NCBI GenBank assembly: GCA_964534995.1
Contig: CAZHSC010000005.1
Location: 18,212 to 82,211, forward strand
DNA: 64,000 bases
From: JAJTFW01 sp964534995
GTDB lineage: Bacteria > Bacteroidota > Bacteroidia > AKYH767-A > OLB10
Reading direction: 5' to 3'
The notes beneath the pieces were generated by a model. The model was not told where the DNA came from and searched no databases. It saw nothing but the letters and a program-made list of their open reading frames with translations. The position numbers and the translations under genes are program-made. Below are positions 16,390-25,962 of this stretch, piece by piece (position 1 is the first letter of the stretch; each line of letters starts with the position of its first letter).

Positions 16390-19300
16390 ATGATCTTCCA
16401 CTGCCAAAAACGATTTTTCCTAACGGGAGCTTTCCTCCTGCTTTCGACCCTTTCCGTTTTTTCACAGATTTATAATTACTACCATCTGACCATCAATGAC
16501 GGCCTTCCATCCAATAAGGTCTCGGCCATTACGCAGGACCCTGATGGTTTCATGTATTTCGCCACGAAGGATGGGCTGGTAAAATATGATGGTGAAAGGA
16601 TGAAGGTAATTACACATTCCCCATCCGATACTTCTTCCATTCCCCGCAACAGCATCAAAGGACTGCTCAGGGGCAGTAAGGGTGAAATTTGGTGCACGCA
16701 TGATAAATATGGTCTCTCCGCGCTTCATCCCGGCACCGGCAGGTTCCGTAGATTTGAATTTAAAAAGATCACGGCCAACAGGCAGTTTGCGGGCTATATT
16801 AACAATCTTCACGAAGGCCCGGATGGAAAAATTTATGCCTGTACCTTTGGTGATGGACAGTCGGTATTTATTATTGATCCCGCTACAGGGGCCATGCGAC
16901 AGTTTTTTTTAAACGATTATGACCCCGGGCATCTTCTCAATAAAAATGCATTGCAGGTAATCAATCTCCATTTCTACAATGATACTTTATGGCTGTTTGG
17001 GACGACGCAGGGACTTGTTTTATTCAACCCCGTAAAAAAAAGCGTCCGGAAATTACTTCAGGTTGTACCTGACAGTCTCGAAAACTGGGCCAATTTCTTT
17101 GATGGATTCCTTCCCGCCGCTGATGGTTCGCTCTACATGGGCACCTGGGGAAGCGGTTTGTATCGCTATCACCCGTCTACACAAAAACTGGAATCTTTTA
17201 AGAAGGTCAGTAACTGGGTCGATTTAAGCGCCTGCTCCCCCCAGCTTTTCGTTAATGATTCAACGATACTGGTAACGGGATGGGATGCTTTTCTCTTTAA
17301 CATTCATACCGGGGAGATAACCTGTGAAAAACAAGACCTCCTGAATAAATATGCCATTTCAGGGAAAGCCAACAGCGCCTATCGCTCCGCCGATGGCACC
17401 ATCTGGCTGAGCACTTTATCGGGAGTAAATTATTTCCATCCCGCAAAAAATGATTTTAAAACCATCTATTTTGCCGGTGAAACAGAGCGCTTAAAAATCG
17501 ACCCTAAGCGCGAGCAATTCTGGATATGGTATGACCCGGCCACACATCTCTACGTCATCAACTACTATCTGCACAAAGAAACAAAACGCAGGTTTATCCT
17601 CTCGGTATATGACGATCACTTCCGGCATCTCTATGACCTTCCACATCCGCTCACCAATGAAAATACAATACTCAGTGTAACGGGTGATTTAAAAGGCAAG
17701 GTGTTTTTTTCCGGCACCCTGGGTGATAAATCCGCCATTTCTATGCTGGATTTGCGCAGTGTTCATCCGGCACCGGTGATCATAGCGAAAGCCGATATTG
17801 ATGCGCTCTGGATCAACAAATTGTCGGTCTTTGGGGATACCCTGATTGTTACGGACCTCCTCCATTCAAGGCTTGCGGGCTATCACACATCAGATCATAA
17901 GTTACTTTTCAATAAAACACTAACCTGGCAGCAAAAGAAGAGATATCACTATAAAGATGCAGCGATTGTGGAAGATCGCAGGCGGAACTGTTTATGGGCG
18001 CTGGATACGCAGGGGCCTTTTGCCATTTCCCTGTCTGATGCCACGGCAGGAAAAGTACTTGCCGGACGATTGGATGAATTGACGGATAACAAGCCCTCCT
18101 GTTATGCGATCACACTGGATGATAAGGACCAACTCTGGATCAGTCATTCCGGCGGCATTACTTCCCTGCATCCCGATTCCAACATCGTATTGACACATTT
18201 CAACGAGGGACAACTTCCTTCCGTAAACTCACTGCAGTTATTCTATGATTCTTCAGGATTCATCTGGAGCGATTGCAGTAAGGGTTTGTTGCGGCTGGAT
18301 GTGAACACCGGCCTCGTACAGCTCTTCAACAGCGACAAAGGACTGCAACCCCAGTGCTATCCCGGTACATCCTCCATGCCGGCGAATGGGAAAATGATTA
18401 TTCCCTTTGCCGGGGGCTTGCTCTGGTACGACACACGCAAGCAGGAAGAGTTGCCTGTACCGCGTCCGCCCCTAATCATTGCTATCAGCTCCCGCAACGA
18501 TGCAGAGGTTCCTTCAACAACGGTTTTTAAAGACACCCTGCTGATGAGGCCTTATGATAAAAACAACATCACCATCGCTTACTCATCCATGAATTACAGA
18601 AGATCCGCATTTATGCGTTATGCCTGTAAACTGGATGGCATAGATCCTGATTTCAACCCAACCACAGCGGCATCTATCAGCTATACCGGTCTCCCTCCCG
18701 GAAAATACCTGTTTCATGTAAAGAGTTCGACCGACGGAAAACATTGGAGCGAAGAACGGCAACTTACGATCATCATCACGCCACCATGGTATCAAACCTG
18801 GTGGTTCAGGATCATACTGGGTCTGATATTGACGGGCATACTCACCGGCATTTACCGCATGCGTATTCGCCAGGTGAAAAAGGATGAGCGGCTGCGGTCG
18901 GAATTTCACCGGCAGATAACCGAGATGGAAATGACAGCGCTCCGCTCGCAGATGAACCCGCATTTCATTTTCAACTCCCTCAACAGCATTAACCGCTATG
19001 TCATGCAAAACGACCGGTTGACGGCATCAGAATATATAGCCAAATTCGGGAAACTGATGCGTAACGTACTGGATAACTCAAAATATAAAAGCATCTCGCT
19101 GCAACAGGAGCTGGAAACTCTTGAATTATACCTGGAGCTGGAAAAGCTGCGCTTCGAAGATAAGTTTGAATACCGTGTGCATATTGACGAAGAGGTGGAT
19201 ATAAGCAGTATACAAATTCCACCCATGCTGCTGCAACCCTTCGCGGAGAACAGCATCTGGCACGGACTCATGCATAAACAGGAAAAGGGATTATTATTAA

Positions 19301-19584
19301 TAAAAGTTTCGATGCTGCCGGATGGGATTCTTGAAATTACCATTGAAGATGATGGCATTGGCCGTGCAAAAGCGACTGAACTGCGAAGCAAGAAAAACAC
19401 CCGGCATTCGCATGGCATGCAACTGACCACCGACCGCATACGCTTACTGAACGAATTATACCGGCAGGAAAACAGGATCATTGTTAACGATCTGATAGCA
19501 GATGACGGAACAGCCGCCGGTACCCGGGTGAAATTACAAATACAGTTAAAAAAAGAGAAGTATGATCAAAGCGCTGCTAATTGA
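16390..19584 (+). CDS. Two-component sensor: reg_prop propellers, Y_Y_Y domain and LytS-type histidine kinase
   Basis: A 1064-residue inner-membrane sensor. Signal peptide 1-25; residues about 30-700 are periplasmic beta-propeller repeats (reg_prop motif ITQDPDGFMYFATKDGLVKYDG and similar); about 724-797 is a Y_Y_Y domain; one transmembrane helix at about 802-823; then a His_kinase (LytS/YehU) domain with phosphoacceptor His near 858 in MNPHFIFNSLN, N-box QPFAENSIWHG and G-box EDDGIGRAKA. It overlaps the response-regulator gene by 23 bp. Such sensors in Bacteroidota sense extracellular ligands, often glycans, but the signal is not known here. Confidence 0.9.
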   Translation: MIFHCQKRFFLTGAFLLLSTLSVFSQIYNYYHLTINDGLPSNKVSAITQDPDGFMYFATKDGLVKYDGERMKVITHSPSDTSSIPRNSIKGLLRGSKGEIWCTHDKYGLSALHPGTGRFRRFEFKKITANRQFAGYINNLHEGPDGKIYACTFGDGQSVFIIDPATGAMRQFFLNDYDPGHLLNKNALQVINLHFYNDTLWLFGTTQGLVLFNPVKKSVRKLLQVVPDSLENWANFFDGFLPAADGSLYMGTWGSGLYRYHPSTQKLESFKKVSNWVDLSACSPQLFVNDSTILVTGWDAFLFNIHTGEITCEKQDLLNKYAISGKANSAYRSADGTIWLSTLSGVNYFHPAKNDFKTIYFAGETERLKIDPKREQFWIWYDPATHLYVINYYLHKETKRRFILSVYDDHFRHLYDLPHPLTNENTILSVTGDLKGKVFFSGTLGDKSAISMLDLRSVHPAPVIIAKADIDALWINKLSVFGDTLIVTDLLHSRLAGYHTSDHKLLFNKTLTWQQKKRYHYKDAAIVEDRRRNCLWALDTQGPFAISLSDATAGKVLAGRLDELTDNKPSCYAITLDDKDQLWISHSGGITSLHPDSNIVLTHFNEGQLPSVNSLQLFYDSSGFIWSDCSKGLLRLDVNTGLVQLFNSDKGLQPQCYPGTSSMPANGKMIIPFAGGLLWYDTRKQEELPVPRPPLIIAISSRNDAEVPSTTVFKDTLLMRPYDKNNITIAYSSMNYRRSAFMRYACKLDGIDPDFNPTTAASISYTGLPPGKYLFHVKSSTDGKHWSEERQLTIIITPPWYQTWWFRIILGLILTGILTGIYRMRIRQVKKDERLRSEFHRQITEMEMTALRSQMNPHFIFNSLNSINRYVMQNDRLTASEYIAKFGKLMRNVLDNSKYKSISLQQELETLELYLELEKLRFEDKFEYRVHIDEEVDISSIQIPPMLLQPFAENSIWHGLMHKQEKGLLLIKVSMLPDGILEITIEDDGIGRAKATELRSKKNTRHSHGMQLTTDRIRLLNELYRQENRIIVNDLIADDGTAAGTRVKLQIQLKKEKYDQSAAN

Positions 19585-20308
19585 CGATGAGGTGGGGGCT
19601 ACGGAGCTACTAAAAGAACAACTCCATGCGCACTGTCCCGAAGTGGAAGTTTACGGTACCTGCAATGACTCCACCCGTGCCGCGGACATGCTGACGCGCA
19701 TACAACCCGACCTTGTTTTTCTCGACATTGAAATGCCCAATCTCAATGGATTTGAACTGTTGCAATCACTCACTGAAATTAATTTCCGTGTCATATTCGT
19801 TACTGCTTATAACCAGTTTGCCTTGCAGGCATTCAGGTATGCCGCTCTGGATTATCTTTTGAAACCCATTGTCAAAGCGGATTTGATACAGGCCGTTGAC
19901 AGATACAAACAATTCAATGCACCTGTTAATCGCCAGCAAATGGAATACCTTGGCGAGTGGTTACAAAACCAAAAGAACACCCGTCAACGTATCGGCTTAA
20001 CCGTACGGGACGGAGTCCGCTTTGTTGAAATCAACTCCATTATACGTTGTCAGGCCGAAGGCAATTATACCCGTATATTTTTTTCCGGATCCGGGGCCAT
20101 GCTGGTGAGCCGCACCTTAGGTGATTTTGAAGATCAGTTAACCGTACATGGTTTTATCCGCATCAGCCATTCACACCTTGTTCAACTGGCCGCCATTGAA
20201 AGATACAGTCGTGAAGACGGAGGCTATGTGGTAATGAAAGACGGGGTACATATCACCGTATCAAAAAATAAAAGGGAGTCCTTCCTGGCGATGATCCGGA
20301 AAATCTGA
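19562..20308 (+). CDS. LytTR-family response regulator
   Basis: A 248-residue regulator. Receiver domain 1-120 with acidic pair Asp8/Asp9, phosphoacceptor Asp55 (FLDIEMPN) and the conserved Lys in YLLKP (about 104); DNA-binding LytTR domain 141-248 (DGVRFVEINSIIRCQAEGNYTRI, FIRISHSHLVQL). It starts inside the 3' end of the kinase gene and is its cognate partner. LytTR proteins bind direct repeats upstream of targets. No target site could be assigned in the window. Confidence 0.93.
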   Translation: MIKALLIDDEVGATELLKEQLHAHCPEVEVYGTCNDSTRAADMLTRIQPDLVFLDIEMPNLNGFELLQSLTEINFRVIFVTAYNQFALQAFRYAALDYLLKPIVKADLIQAVDRYKQFNAPVNRQQMEYLGEWLQNQKNTRQRIGLTVRDGVRFVEINSIIRCQAEGNYTRIFFSGSGAMLVSRTLGDFEDQLTVHGFIRISHSHLVQLAAIERYSREDGGYVVMKDGVHITVSKNKRESFLAMIRKI

Positions 20309-20453
20309 GATTACCGCGGAGGAGGATATACATACATTACACAGGGTCCCTGGCTCTGAACTTGTATCTATTAATCCATCCGGCCCTTCCTCCGGGTTCC
20401 GCTATTTTTCAACAGCAGCGAATCCGCTTTCCATCAAAGATTATTTTTGCCGG

Positions 20454-21839
20454 ATGCAGGAAATGGGCGATGTGTTAAGTCTGTCGGAACTTTCGGCCAT
20501 TGTAGCCGGTGTTTTCAGACAACATTTCAGCGGCCGGCGCTATTGGGTGAAATCTGAAATTGTCGGGCTCAAAATCAGCCGCGGGCATTGTTACCTGCAG
20601 CTTGCCGAGAAGGACGAAACCGGCAGTACCCCAAAAGCGGAATTCCGCGGCATTATCTGGGGCGGCACCTACGACCGTATCCATCCGCGTTTTATGAAAG
20701 CCACAGGTAGTCCGCTGCGCGAGCAAATGCAGGTGTTGTTCCAGGTAGAGGTGCAGTACCACGAACGCTACGGGATGAGCCTGGTGGTGCAGGACATTGA
20801 TCCTGCCTTTACGCTGGGTCAGCTGGAGATGGAACGCAGGCAGACGCTGGAGCGCCTGCGGAAAGAGGGCCTGCTGGAAAGGAACAAAGCGCTGGAGCTG
20901 CCGGTATCACTGCAGCGCATCGCCGTAATATCGGCTGAGGATTCGAGGGGTTTTGAAGATTTCCACACGCGGCTGACAACTAACGTGTATGGTTATACGT
21001 TTCACCTTACCCTCTATACCTCCCTGCTTCAGGGGGACCTGGCGGCGGGAGATATCCTGACCCGGCTGGCACGGATAAAAGATGAGATCCCGCGGAAACG
21101 TTTTGACGCGGTAGTCATCGTCCGCGGCGGCGGCGGCGCCTCCAGCCTGGAATGCTTCAACAATTACCTGCTGGCGGCAGGTATCGCCCGCTTTCCCCTG
21201 CCTGTGATTACGGGCATCGGGCACCAGGCCAATAAAAGCGTGGTGGATGAGGTGGCGCATACCGACCGGATGACGCCCACCGATGTTGCAAACTTTCTGA
21301 TCGAACACCAGGCAGCCTTTGAAGGGACCACCGAATCCTACTGGCAGCAGATCCGTGAAATGGCCCTCGACATGCTCCTGTTCGAAAAAGAGAGTACCGC
21401 CACTGCCATTCACCGCCTGGAAAACACGGTACGCCTCGGCATCAGTCGCGAGGCGCGTGTGCTTGATCAATCTTCCTTCACCTTAAAGCATACCTTACAG
21501 CGAACACTCCTGGGCGGACGACATAGCCTGGAGCAGCTTCAGCAGCGGCTTAAAAAAGAAGCGCGGCTCTTTCTCCAGCTGGAAAACGCGGCGCTTGCAG
21601 AACACAGCACCAGCCTGCAAACCGCTACCGGCGCTCTGCTTCACCTGCGGGAACAGGGGCTCCTCAGCACGGAAGCGAAGGTGCGCCTGCTGGATCCTGT
21701 GGAAGTGCTGCGCAGGGGATACAGTTATACTTTACACCATGGCAAAGCCATCCGCTCACCCGGTGAAGTGAAAACGGGTGACACCATTACTACGGTTCTT
21801 CAGCACGGAGAACTGCTATCCACAGTAAAAAAAACATAA
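20454..21839 (+). CDS. xseA: Exodeoxyribonuclease VII large subunit
   Basis: A 461-residue protein, normal for the family. The N-terminal OB-fold is seen at about 10-110 (YWVKSEIVGLKIS, GHCYLQL), the catalytic core follows with RIAVISAEDSRGFEDF and the signature VIVRGGGGASSLECFNN, then GIGHQANKSVVDEVAHTDRMTPTDVANFLIEH, and a long helical coiled region. It degrades single-stranded DNA together with XseB. It starts with ATG 145 bp after the response regulator; the small-subunit gene follows after 1 nt. Confidence 0.96.
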   Translation: MQEMGDVLSLSELSAIVAGVFRQHFSGRRYWVKSEIVGLKISRGHCYLQLAEKDETGSTPKAEFRGIIWGGTYDRIHPRFMKATGSPLREQMQVLFQVEVQYHERYGMSLVVQDIDPAFTLGQLEMERRQTLERLRKEGLLERNKALELPVSLQRIAVISAEDSRGFEDFHTRLTTNVYGYTFHLTLYTSLLQGDLAAGDILTRLARIKDEIPRKRFDAVVIVRGGGGASSLECFNNYLLAAGIARFPLPVITGIGHQANKSVVDEVAHTDRMTPTDVANFLIEHQAAFEGTTESYWQQIREMALDMLLFEKESTATAIHRLENTVRLGISREARVLDQSSFTLKHTLQRTLLGGRHSLEQLQQRLKKEARLFLQLENAALAEHSTSLQTATGALLHLREQGLLSTEAKVRLLDPVEVLRRGYSYTLHHGKAIRSPGEVKTGDTITTVLQHGELLSTVKKT

Positions 21840-21840
21840 C

Positions 21841-22044
21841 ATGGCCGAAAAATTCAGTTACGAAAAAGCAAAAGCCGAACTCGAAGAAATCCTCGATGAA
21901 CTTGAACGTGGAGAAACCGGTATCGACACCCTCGCCAAACATGTAAAGAGAGCTGCTGAACTTATCCGCCAGTGCAGGGAGAAGCTACGCAATACCGAAA
22001 AGGAAGTGGACAATGTGCTGGGTGACCTGGATGAAAATCAGTGA
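21841..22044 (+). CDS. xseB: Exodeoxyribonuclease VII small subunit
   Basis: A 67-residue helical protein with the family pattern SYEKAKAELEEILDELERGETGIDTLAKHVKRA. Several copies coat the helical region of XseA. It lies 1 nt after the xseA stop, the standard arrangement, so translation is coupled. Confidence 0.95.
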   Translation: MAEKFSYEKAKAELEEILDELERGETGIDTLAKHVKRAAELIRQCREKLRNTEKEVDNVLGDLDENQ

Positions 22045-22071
22045 GCCCGGAATCCTGTTAACGAAACTATA

Positions 22072-22536
22072 TTACCTGATCGGTGTGGCTTTGTACCTGG
22101 CCACTTCTGTCGGGCCGATAAAGAGGTGCAGATACTCCACAAATACGCCACCCTGCTTTTTACGGCTCAGTTTATAGTTCGTCACCTTGTCCATCATTTC
22201 CAGATACTGATTTTCGAGTTTCATATCGGGGCAAGCCATCATCGTTACCGCCAGCTTATGCAGTTTGATCAGGTTTTCTTCGCCTGTGGTATACATTCCG
22301 TTACACTGGTTACAACCGGCGCTACCGCCAAAGCTGTTGCCGGCGCCTTCAAAGGTGATATAAATACCTTCTGTCCCTGCAGGCAATGACACTACTGCAC
22401 CATTCAGCTCCGTCAATTCCCAGCGCTTATTTTCCAGCGCGGGATCTTTACCGAAGGGTTTCTGCGCATTGTTTTTACAGGACAGGGCGCTTAACAGGAG
22501 GGAAAACAACAGGGCTATTACTACAAGTCTTTGCAT
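22072..22536 (-). CDS. META-domain lipoprotein (HslJ-like)
   Basis: A 154-residue lipoprotein: lipobox LSALSC with Cys20, followed by a META domain (RWELTELNGAVV, TFEGAGNSFGGSAGCNQCNGMY, MMACPDMKLENQYLEMM). The GCNxCNGxY and TxMACPD segments define the family, which includes E. coli HslJ, linked to novobiocin resistance and heat induction. It converges on xseB with a 27-bp gap. Its role here is unknown, probably envelope-related. Confidence 0.85.
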   Translation of the reverse strand: MQRLVVIALLFSLLLSALSCKNNAQKPFGKDPALENKRWELTELNGAVVSLPAGTEGIYITFEGAGNSFGGSAGCNQCNGMYTTGEENLIKLHKLAVTMMACPDMKLENQYLEMMDKVTNYKLSRKKQGGVFVEYLHLFIGPTEVARYKATPIR

Positions 22537-22646
22537 GAGATAACGCTTAAAGGTTTCCGCAAATTTCGGAAAATAATACGTGATCTGCCGCCCTGAAAAA
22601 ATATTTGCAAAGCCCTCTTCTTTTTAGTATTATTGAGCATTAAAAC

Positions 22647-23123
22647 ATGAATATGAGAAAGAACATACTGGTGCTCTTGTTAAGTTGCTGCAGCGTAACC
22701 CCCATGCTGGCACAGGTGGAAGGAGAGACCACTTCCATGGAATTGTCTTCGCAGCCGCGTTCCACCTACGTTGACCTGCTGAATGAACTCATGCAAAACC
22801 TATCGCCAAAAGCCTATGGTCCGGGCTGGGAGAAAGACTATCAGGCCTGGCTGAGCAGCGCCGAAAACAGGAACACCTACAAGCAATCCGGTTATATATT
22901 AGGTAAAATGGCCCTCCATATGAAACCCGAAAATTTTAAACCGGGTTGGGAAAGTCAAAGCGCTGACTGGAAAAAACAACTGTCCTCCTGCAGGGATAAA
23001 AATCAATTCGCCCTCCTTTTAAAGCGATTCGAAAGTATGCTGAAGCCCGTCGCTTTCATGCCATCGTGGGAGGCCAACAGAGCAGGCTGGGCGGCAGCTA
23101 TTGAGAAAAAAATTATTGAATAA
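22647..23123 (+). CDS. Secreted protein with three Pro-Gly-Trp-Glu repeats, unknown function
   Basis: A 158-residue protein with a signal peptide (cleavage near LAQ-V, residue 23). The mature part holds three copies of an approximately 40-residue unit ending in K-P-x-x-[FY]-x-P-[GS]-W-E-x6-W: KAYGPGWEKDYQAW, ENFKPGWESQSADW and VAFMPSWEANRAGW. I do not recognise the family. It precedes the DUF937-like gene by 27 bp on the same strand, so they may be cotranscribed. It is probably periplasmic. Confidence 0.7.
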   Translation: MNMRKNILVLLLSCCSVTPMLAQVEGETTSMELSSQPRSTYVDLLNELMQNLSPKAYGPGWEKDYQAWLSSAENRNTYKQSGYILGKMALHMKPENFKPGWESQSADWKKQLSSCRDKNQFALLLKRFESMLKPVAFMPSWEANRAGWAAAIEKKIIE

Positions 23124-23150
23124 ATATTAAAAATTTATAATATATCCGTC

Positions 23151-23588
23151 ATGCTGGACCAACTTATCGCCCTCGTTACCGAACATGCCGGGGAGGCCAT
23201 CATTAAAAATCCGGCCATCCCCGATGAAAAAAATGAAGCCGCCATCACTGCCACGGCAAGTGGAATTTTTGAAGTGCTGAAAGGACAACTGGCAGGTGGT
23301 AAAACTGAACTGATCACCGGCATGTTTTCACAGTCCTCCGCTGACCATCCCCTTTTCGGACAGATCGGCACTGCCGTGCAGCAACAATTGACCGGTAAAT
23401 TCAATCTTTCTTCGCCGCAGGCGGCAGCGGTTGTCCGGCAAATGATCCCTGTGGTTATGCAACACCTGGTTCGTAAAACCAATGATCCCAATGACAACAG
23501 TTTTACCATGGACGATATACTCTCTTCGCTGGGAGGAGATCAGGGCGGCGATTTGCTGAATACCGTAAAGGGATTTTTCGATAAATAA
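23151..23588 (+). CDS. DUF937/YidB-like protein
   Basis: A 145-residue cytoplasmic helical protein. The N-terminus (MLDQLIALVTEHAGEAIIKNPAIP) and a C-terminal segment with DDILSSLGGDQGG resemble DUF937-type proteins, which have several short helices and a Gly-rich tail. Function is unknown. There is no signal peptide. The start ATG is supported by a normal distance from the previous gene. Confidence 0.65.
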   Translation: MLDQLIALVTEHAGEAIIKNPAIPDEKNEAAITATASGIFEVLKGQLAGGKTELITGMFSQSSADHPLFGQIGTAVQQQLTGKFNLSSPQAAAVVRQMIPVVMQHLVRKTNDPNDNSFTMDDILSSLGGDQGGDLLNTVKGFFDK

Positions 23589-23593
23589 TTTCC

Positions 23594-23615
23594 GGCTGGT
23601 ATCCGGCTACCAGCC
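23594..23615. terminator. Hairpin between convergent genes
   Basis: GGCTGGTA (23594-23601) pairs with TACCAGCC (23608-23615) over a 6-nt loop, 5 bp after the DUF937-like stop. There is no strong T-run on either strand, so it may be a weak bidirectional terminator. Confidence 0.4.
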
Positions 23616-23710
23616 ATTCAAAAAATATCGACGTCAATGAGAATTATTAGCTCATCATCGCAGACAATAAGTCTTAGTACCGGTTTTTCCCCGGTCCGCC
23701 AGGTTTATTT

Positions 23711-24070
23711 TCATTTTATGCTCTGTCCGAAAGTTAATAAATTGTTGTCAGGGTCGGATAAGGCAAACTCTTTCTGTCCCCAGGGTTTTGTTTCTAAAGA
23801 TCCGTTTGGGTGAATTAAAATTTTATTGTCAATAAGTGTTTGATAAAGCTCGTCAATGTTATTTGTCCTGATATAAACCTGTCCGTAATTTTCTTTGGGG
23901 TCCAGATCTTTGAACTCAAAAAAATGAATTTGCACATTGTCCTTTTGAACCATCAAATATCCCTCAAAGTTATCATCTCCAAAAAGTTGAAACCCTAATT
24001 TGTTCAGGTAATAGTCTTTAGTTATTGCTTTATCACGCATTGGTAACTTTGGATTTATTTCTGTCAGCAT
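23711..24070 (-). CDS. VOC-family protein (bleomycin-resistance/glyoxalase fold)
   Basis: A 119-residue protein with one VOC fold: the starting strand LPMRDKAITKDYYLNKLGFQ, VQIHFFEF in the middle and FALSDPDNNLLTFGQ at the end. This layout fits bleomycin-binding-protein-like members, which sequester rather than cleave. The gene is more AT-rich than its neighbours, which is suggestive of acquisition but not proof. It is separated by about 120 bp from the convergent upstream gene and appears monocistronic. Confidence 0.8.
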   Translation of the reverse strand: MLTEINPKLPMRDKAITKDYYLNKLGFQLFGDDNFEGYLMVQKDNVQIHFFEFKDLDPKENYGQVYIRTNNIDELYQTLIDNKILIHPNGSLETKPWGQKEFALSDPDNNLLTFGQSIK

Positions 24071-24318
24071 CTTTATTATGTCAATTTATTCTAATTAGAA
24101 TACGATTTTCCAAATATTGGCAGATTTCGAGAGATTGATTCTACGGCCGTCAACCACCGCCGTATTTCAGTGTAAAATCATTACCCTTGTTAACTGTTAA
24201 ACTATCTGTCAGAGGGATTGCCACTAACCAGGTCTCTGCGCGATGCCTGTCGGTATAATAAAAGGGTTCACAAGCCATGGTTTAATTTTCAGGAGGCCGG
24301 TAAAAATTTGAGCAGGTA

Positions 24319-25002
24319 TCAGTCGTTGGATGAGCTTTTCTTCTTCTTGTTTTCATCCTTGCCGAAAACCACGCCTACGCTGACATAGATGGAAGAATAG
24401 CGGGAGTCATAGTCAAAGTCATCCTTGTTATCAAAAGCTTCTGAAAGCCCGTAGCTGTATCCCGCTTCGAGCGTCACAAACCATATATCCAGGCCCAGGC
24501 CCGCGTCAATATTTACTGAACCCCCGTTGAAATCGCTTTCATCAAAATCTATTTTATCGTCTGCATTATCAATGCTCAGGATATAATCATAGGTAGGACC
24601 GGTATTGATTCTGATTTTAAAACCTTCTTTGTGCACCAGGTTAAAGCCAAGCAGACCTTTACACTTCAGGGAAGTTCGAACCAATTTATCTTCAAAATCA
24701 GTGGAAGACAGGGTATCGCCTTTCATTTTGGTAATGGTTACATTCCTGGCAAAGAAAACCCCGGGTTGAAAATAAAAGTCGGTGCCAATGCGTACATCCA
24801 GGCCTGCCATGGCTCCGACATCGGCTGAGAAATCCGCTTCAATTACTTCACCAGTGGAACGGATTTTTTGCCGGTCGTCGGAAAGGTTCAAAAAGGTAAG
24901 TCCGCCTTGCGGGTTAAACTTCACCTGTGCCCCTGCGGTATAGGACATCCAAAACATTATTCCTGTAAAAATAAAGCAGGAGAGAAGCCGGGAATTTTTC
25001 AT
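24319..25002 (-). CDS. PorT-like outer membrane beta-barrel protein
   Basis: A 227-residue protein with a signal peptide (cleavage near AGAQ, residue 26) followed by alternating amphipathic beta strands: FNPQGGLTFLNL, AMAGLDVRIGTDFYFQPGVFF, GLLGFNLVHKEGFKIRINTGPTYDYIL, VNIDAGLGLDIWFVTLEAGYSYGLS, SSIYVSVGVVF. This is the pattern of Bacteroidota outer-membrane barrel proteins (OMP_b-brl/PorT). The end (KKKKSSSND) is charged. It is divergent from crtZ. The specific role is unknown. Confidence 0.8.
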   Translation of the reverse strand: MKNSRLLSCFIFTGIMFWMSYTAGAQVKFNPQGGLTFLNLSDDRQKIRSTGEVIEADFSADVGAMAGLDVRIGTDFYFQPGVFFARNVTITKMKGDTLSSTDFEDKLVRTSLKCKGLLGFNLVHKEGFKIRINTGPTYDYILSIDNADDKIDFDESDFNGGSVNIDAGLGLDIWFVTLEAGYSYGLSEAFDNKDDFDYDSRYSSIYVSVGVVFGKDENKKKKSSSND

Positions 25003-25197
25003 GATTCAGGGTTATAGGTATAAAGGTACATTTTAGACCGAAATAAATACTACTTTTAAAAAAATAACAAGCCGCCCTTTGATTTTAATATATTAATCTG
25101 CAACACCTTGAAGCGTCTTACCTGCGTCAGTTATTCCGGCCTTAAACAAAACCGGGATTAAATTGTTTTCACAAACATACCATACCTATACCACATC

Positions 25198-25662
25198 ATG
25201 AGTTTCCTCCTCAGCATACTTGTCTTCATGGCCACCTTCTTCTTCATGGAGTTTGTAGCCTGGTTTACCCACAAATACATCATGCATGGCTTGTTGTGGG
25301 TATTACACAAGGACCACCACCAGCCGGAGCCGGGATTTTTTGAAAAGAACGATTCTTTTTTCCTCATTTTCGCCATTCCGAGTACGATCCTGATCTGGAT
25401 GGGTGTCATGAACGGCCATGACCTGCGCTTGTTTATCGGTCTGGGCATAGCGGCCTATGGACTCGCCTATTTCCTGGTGCACGATATTTTTATTCATCAG
25501 CGCTTTCGGCTTTTTCGCCGTACCAACAATATCTACATGCGCGCACTTCGAAAAGCACATAAAGTGCACCACAAGCACCTCGGTAAAGAAGAAGGCGAAT
25601 GCTTCGGGATGCTTCTCGTACCGATGAAATATTTATGGGAGGCGAAGAGGAGTTTGGAGTAG
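25198..25662 (+). CDS. crtZ: Beta-carotene hydroxylase
   Basis: A 154-residue integral membrane diiron enzyme of the fatty acid hydroxylase superfamily. It shows the histidine clusters HKYIMH, HKDHH, HDIFIHQR and HKVHH and four hydrophobic helices, matching bacterial CrtZ in length and order. CrtZ hydroxylates the 3 and 3' positions of beta-carotene to form zeaxanthin. No other carotenoid gene is in the window. Zeaxanthin-type pigments are common in this phylum. Confidence 0.9.
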   Translation: MSFLLSILVFMATFFFMEFVAWFTHKYIMHGLLWVLHKDHHQPEPGFFEKNDSFFLIFAIPSTILIWMGVMNGHDLRLFIGLGIAAYGLAYFLVHDIFIHQRFRLFRRTNNIYMRALRKAHKVHHKHLGKEEGECFGMLLVPMKYLWEAKRSLE

Positions 25663-25962
25663 AGTTGGGGATAAAACCTAAAAGGATTGAATTAAACCCA
25701 TTTCTCCGTTTTATTTAATAGACCACTGAGATTTAATGGTTTATAGAACGGGAGCCATGCCCTTTTATTTTTCATTTTCAAAAAAATTTACGCACACCAG
25801 TTTATTCCCGATTAATTGCTGAATTAACACTAAAACCAAGGGTTGACTGGTGTTTGTATTTTTATTACATTGGTGAGCAATTCTTTGTGGTGTTTCGTTT
25901 CAATTCATATTTGAATTAACGTTACCTATAAATTGGTTTATAAACACTGATCTCGCAATGTC
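25663..25962. other. AT-rich intergenic region before the lnt-like gene
   Basis: A 300-bp region without ORFs. It contains an 8-bp inverted repeat ACACCAGT (25794-25801) and ACTGGTGT (25846-25853) and a candidate promoter at 25884-25913. Nothing else is recognised. Confidence 0.6.
25884..25913 (+). promoter_or_regulatory. Candidate promoter of the lnt-like/kelch operon
   Basis: TTTG (25884-25887), an 18-bp spacer and CATATTTG (25906-25913) match the Bacteroidota consensus TTTG-N-TAnnTTTG with one mismatch. The ATG of the lnt-like gene is 49 bp downstream. Confidence 0.45.

Noticed and set aside
20907..21470. 187-residue antisense ORF in xseA
   Set aside because: It is opposite a well-supported gene and has no recognisable domain.
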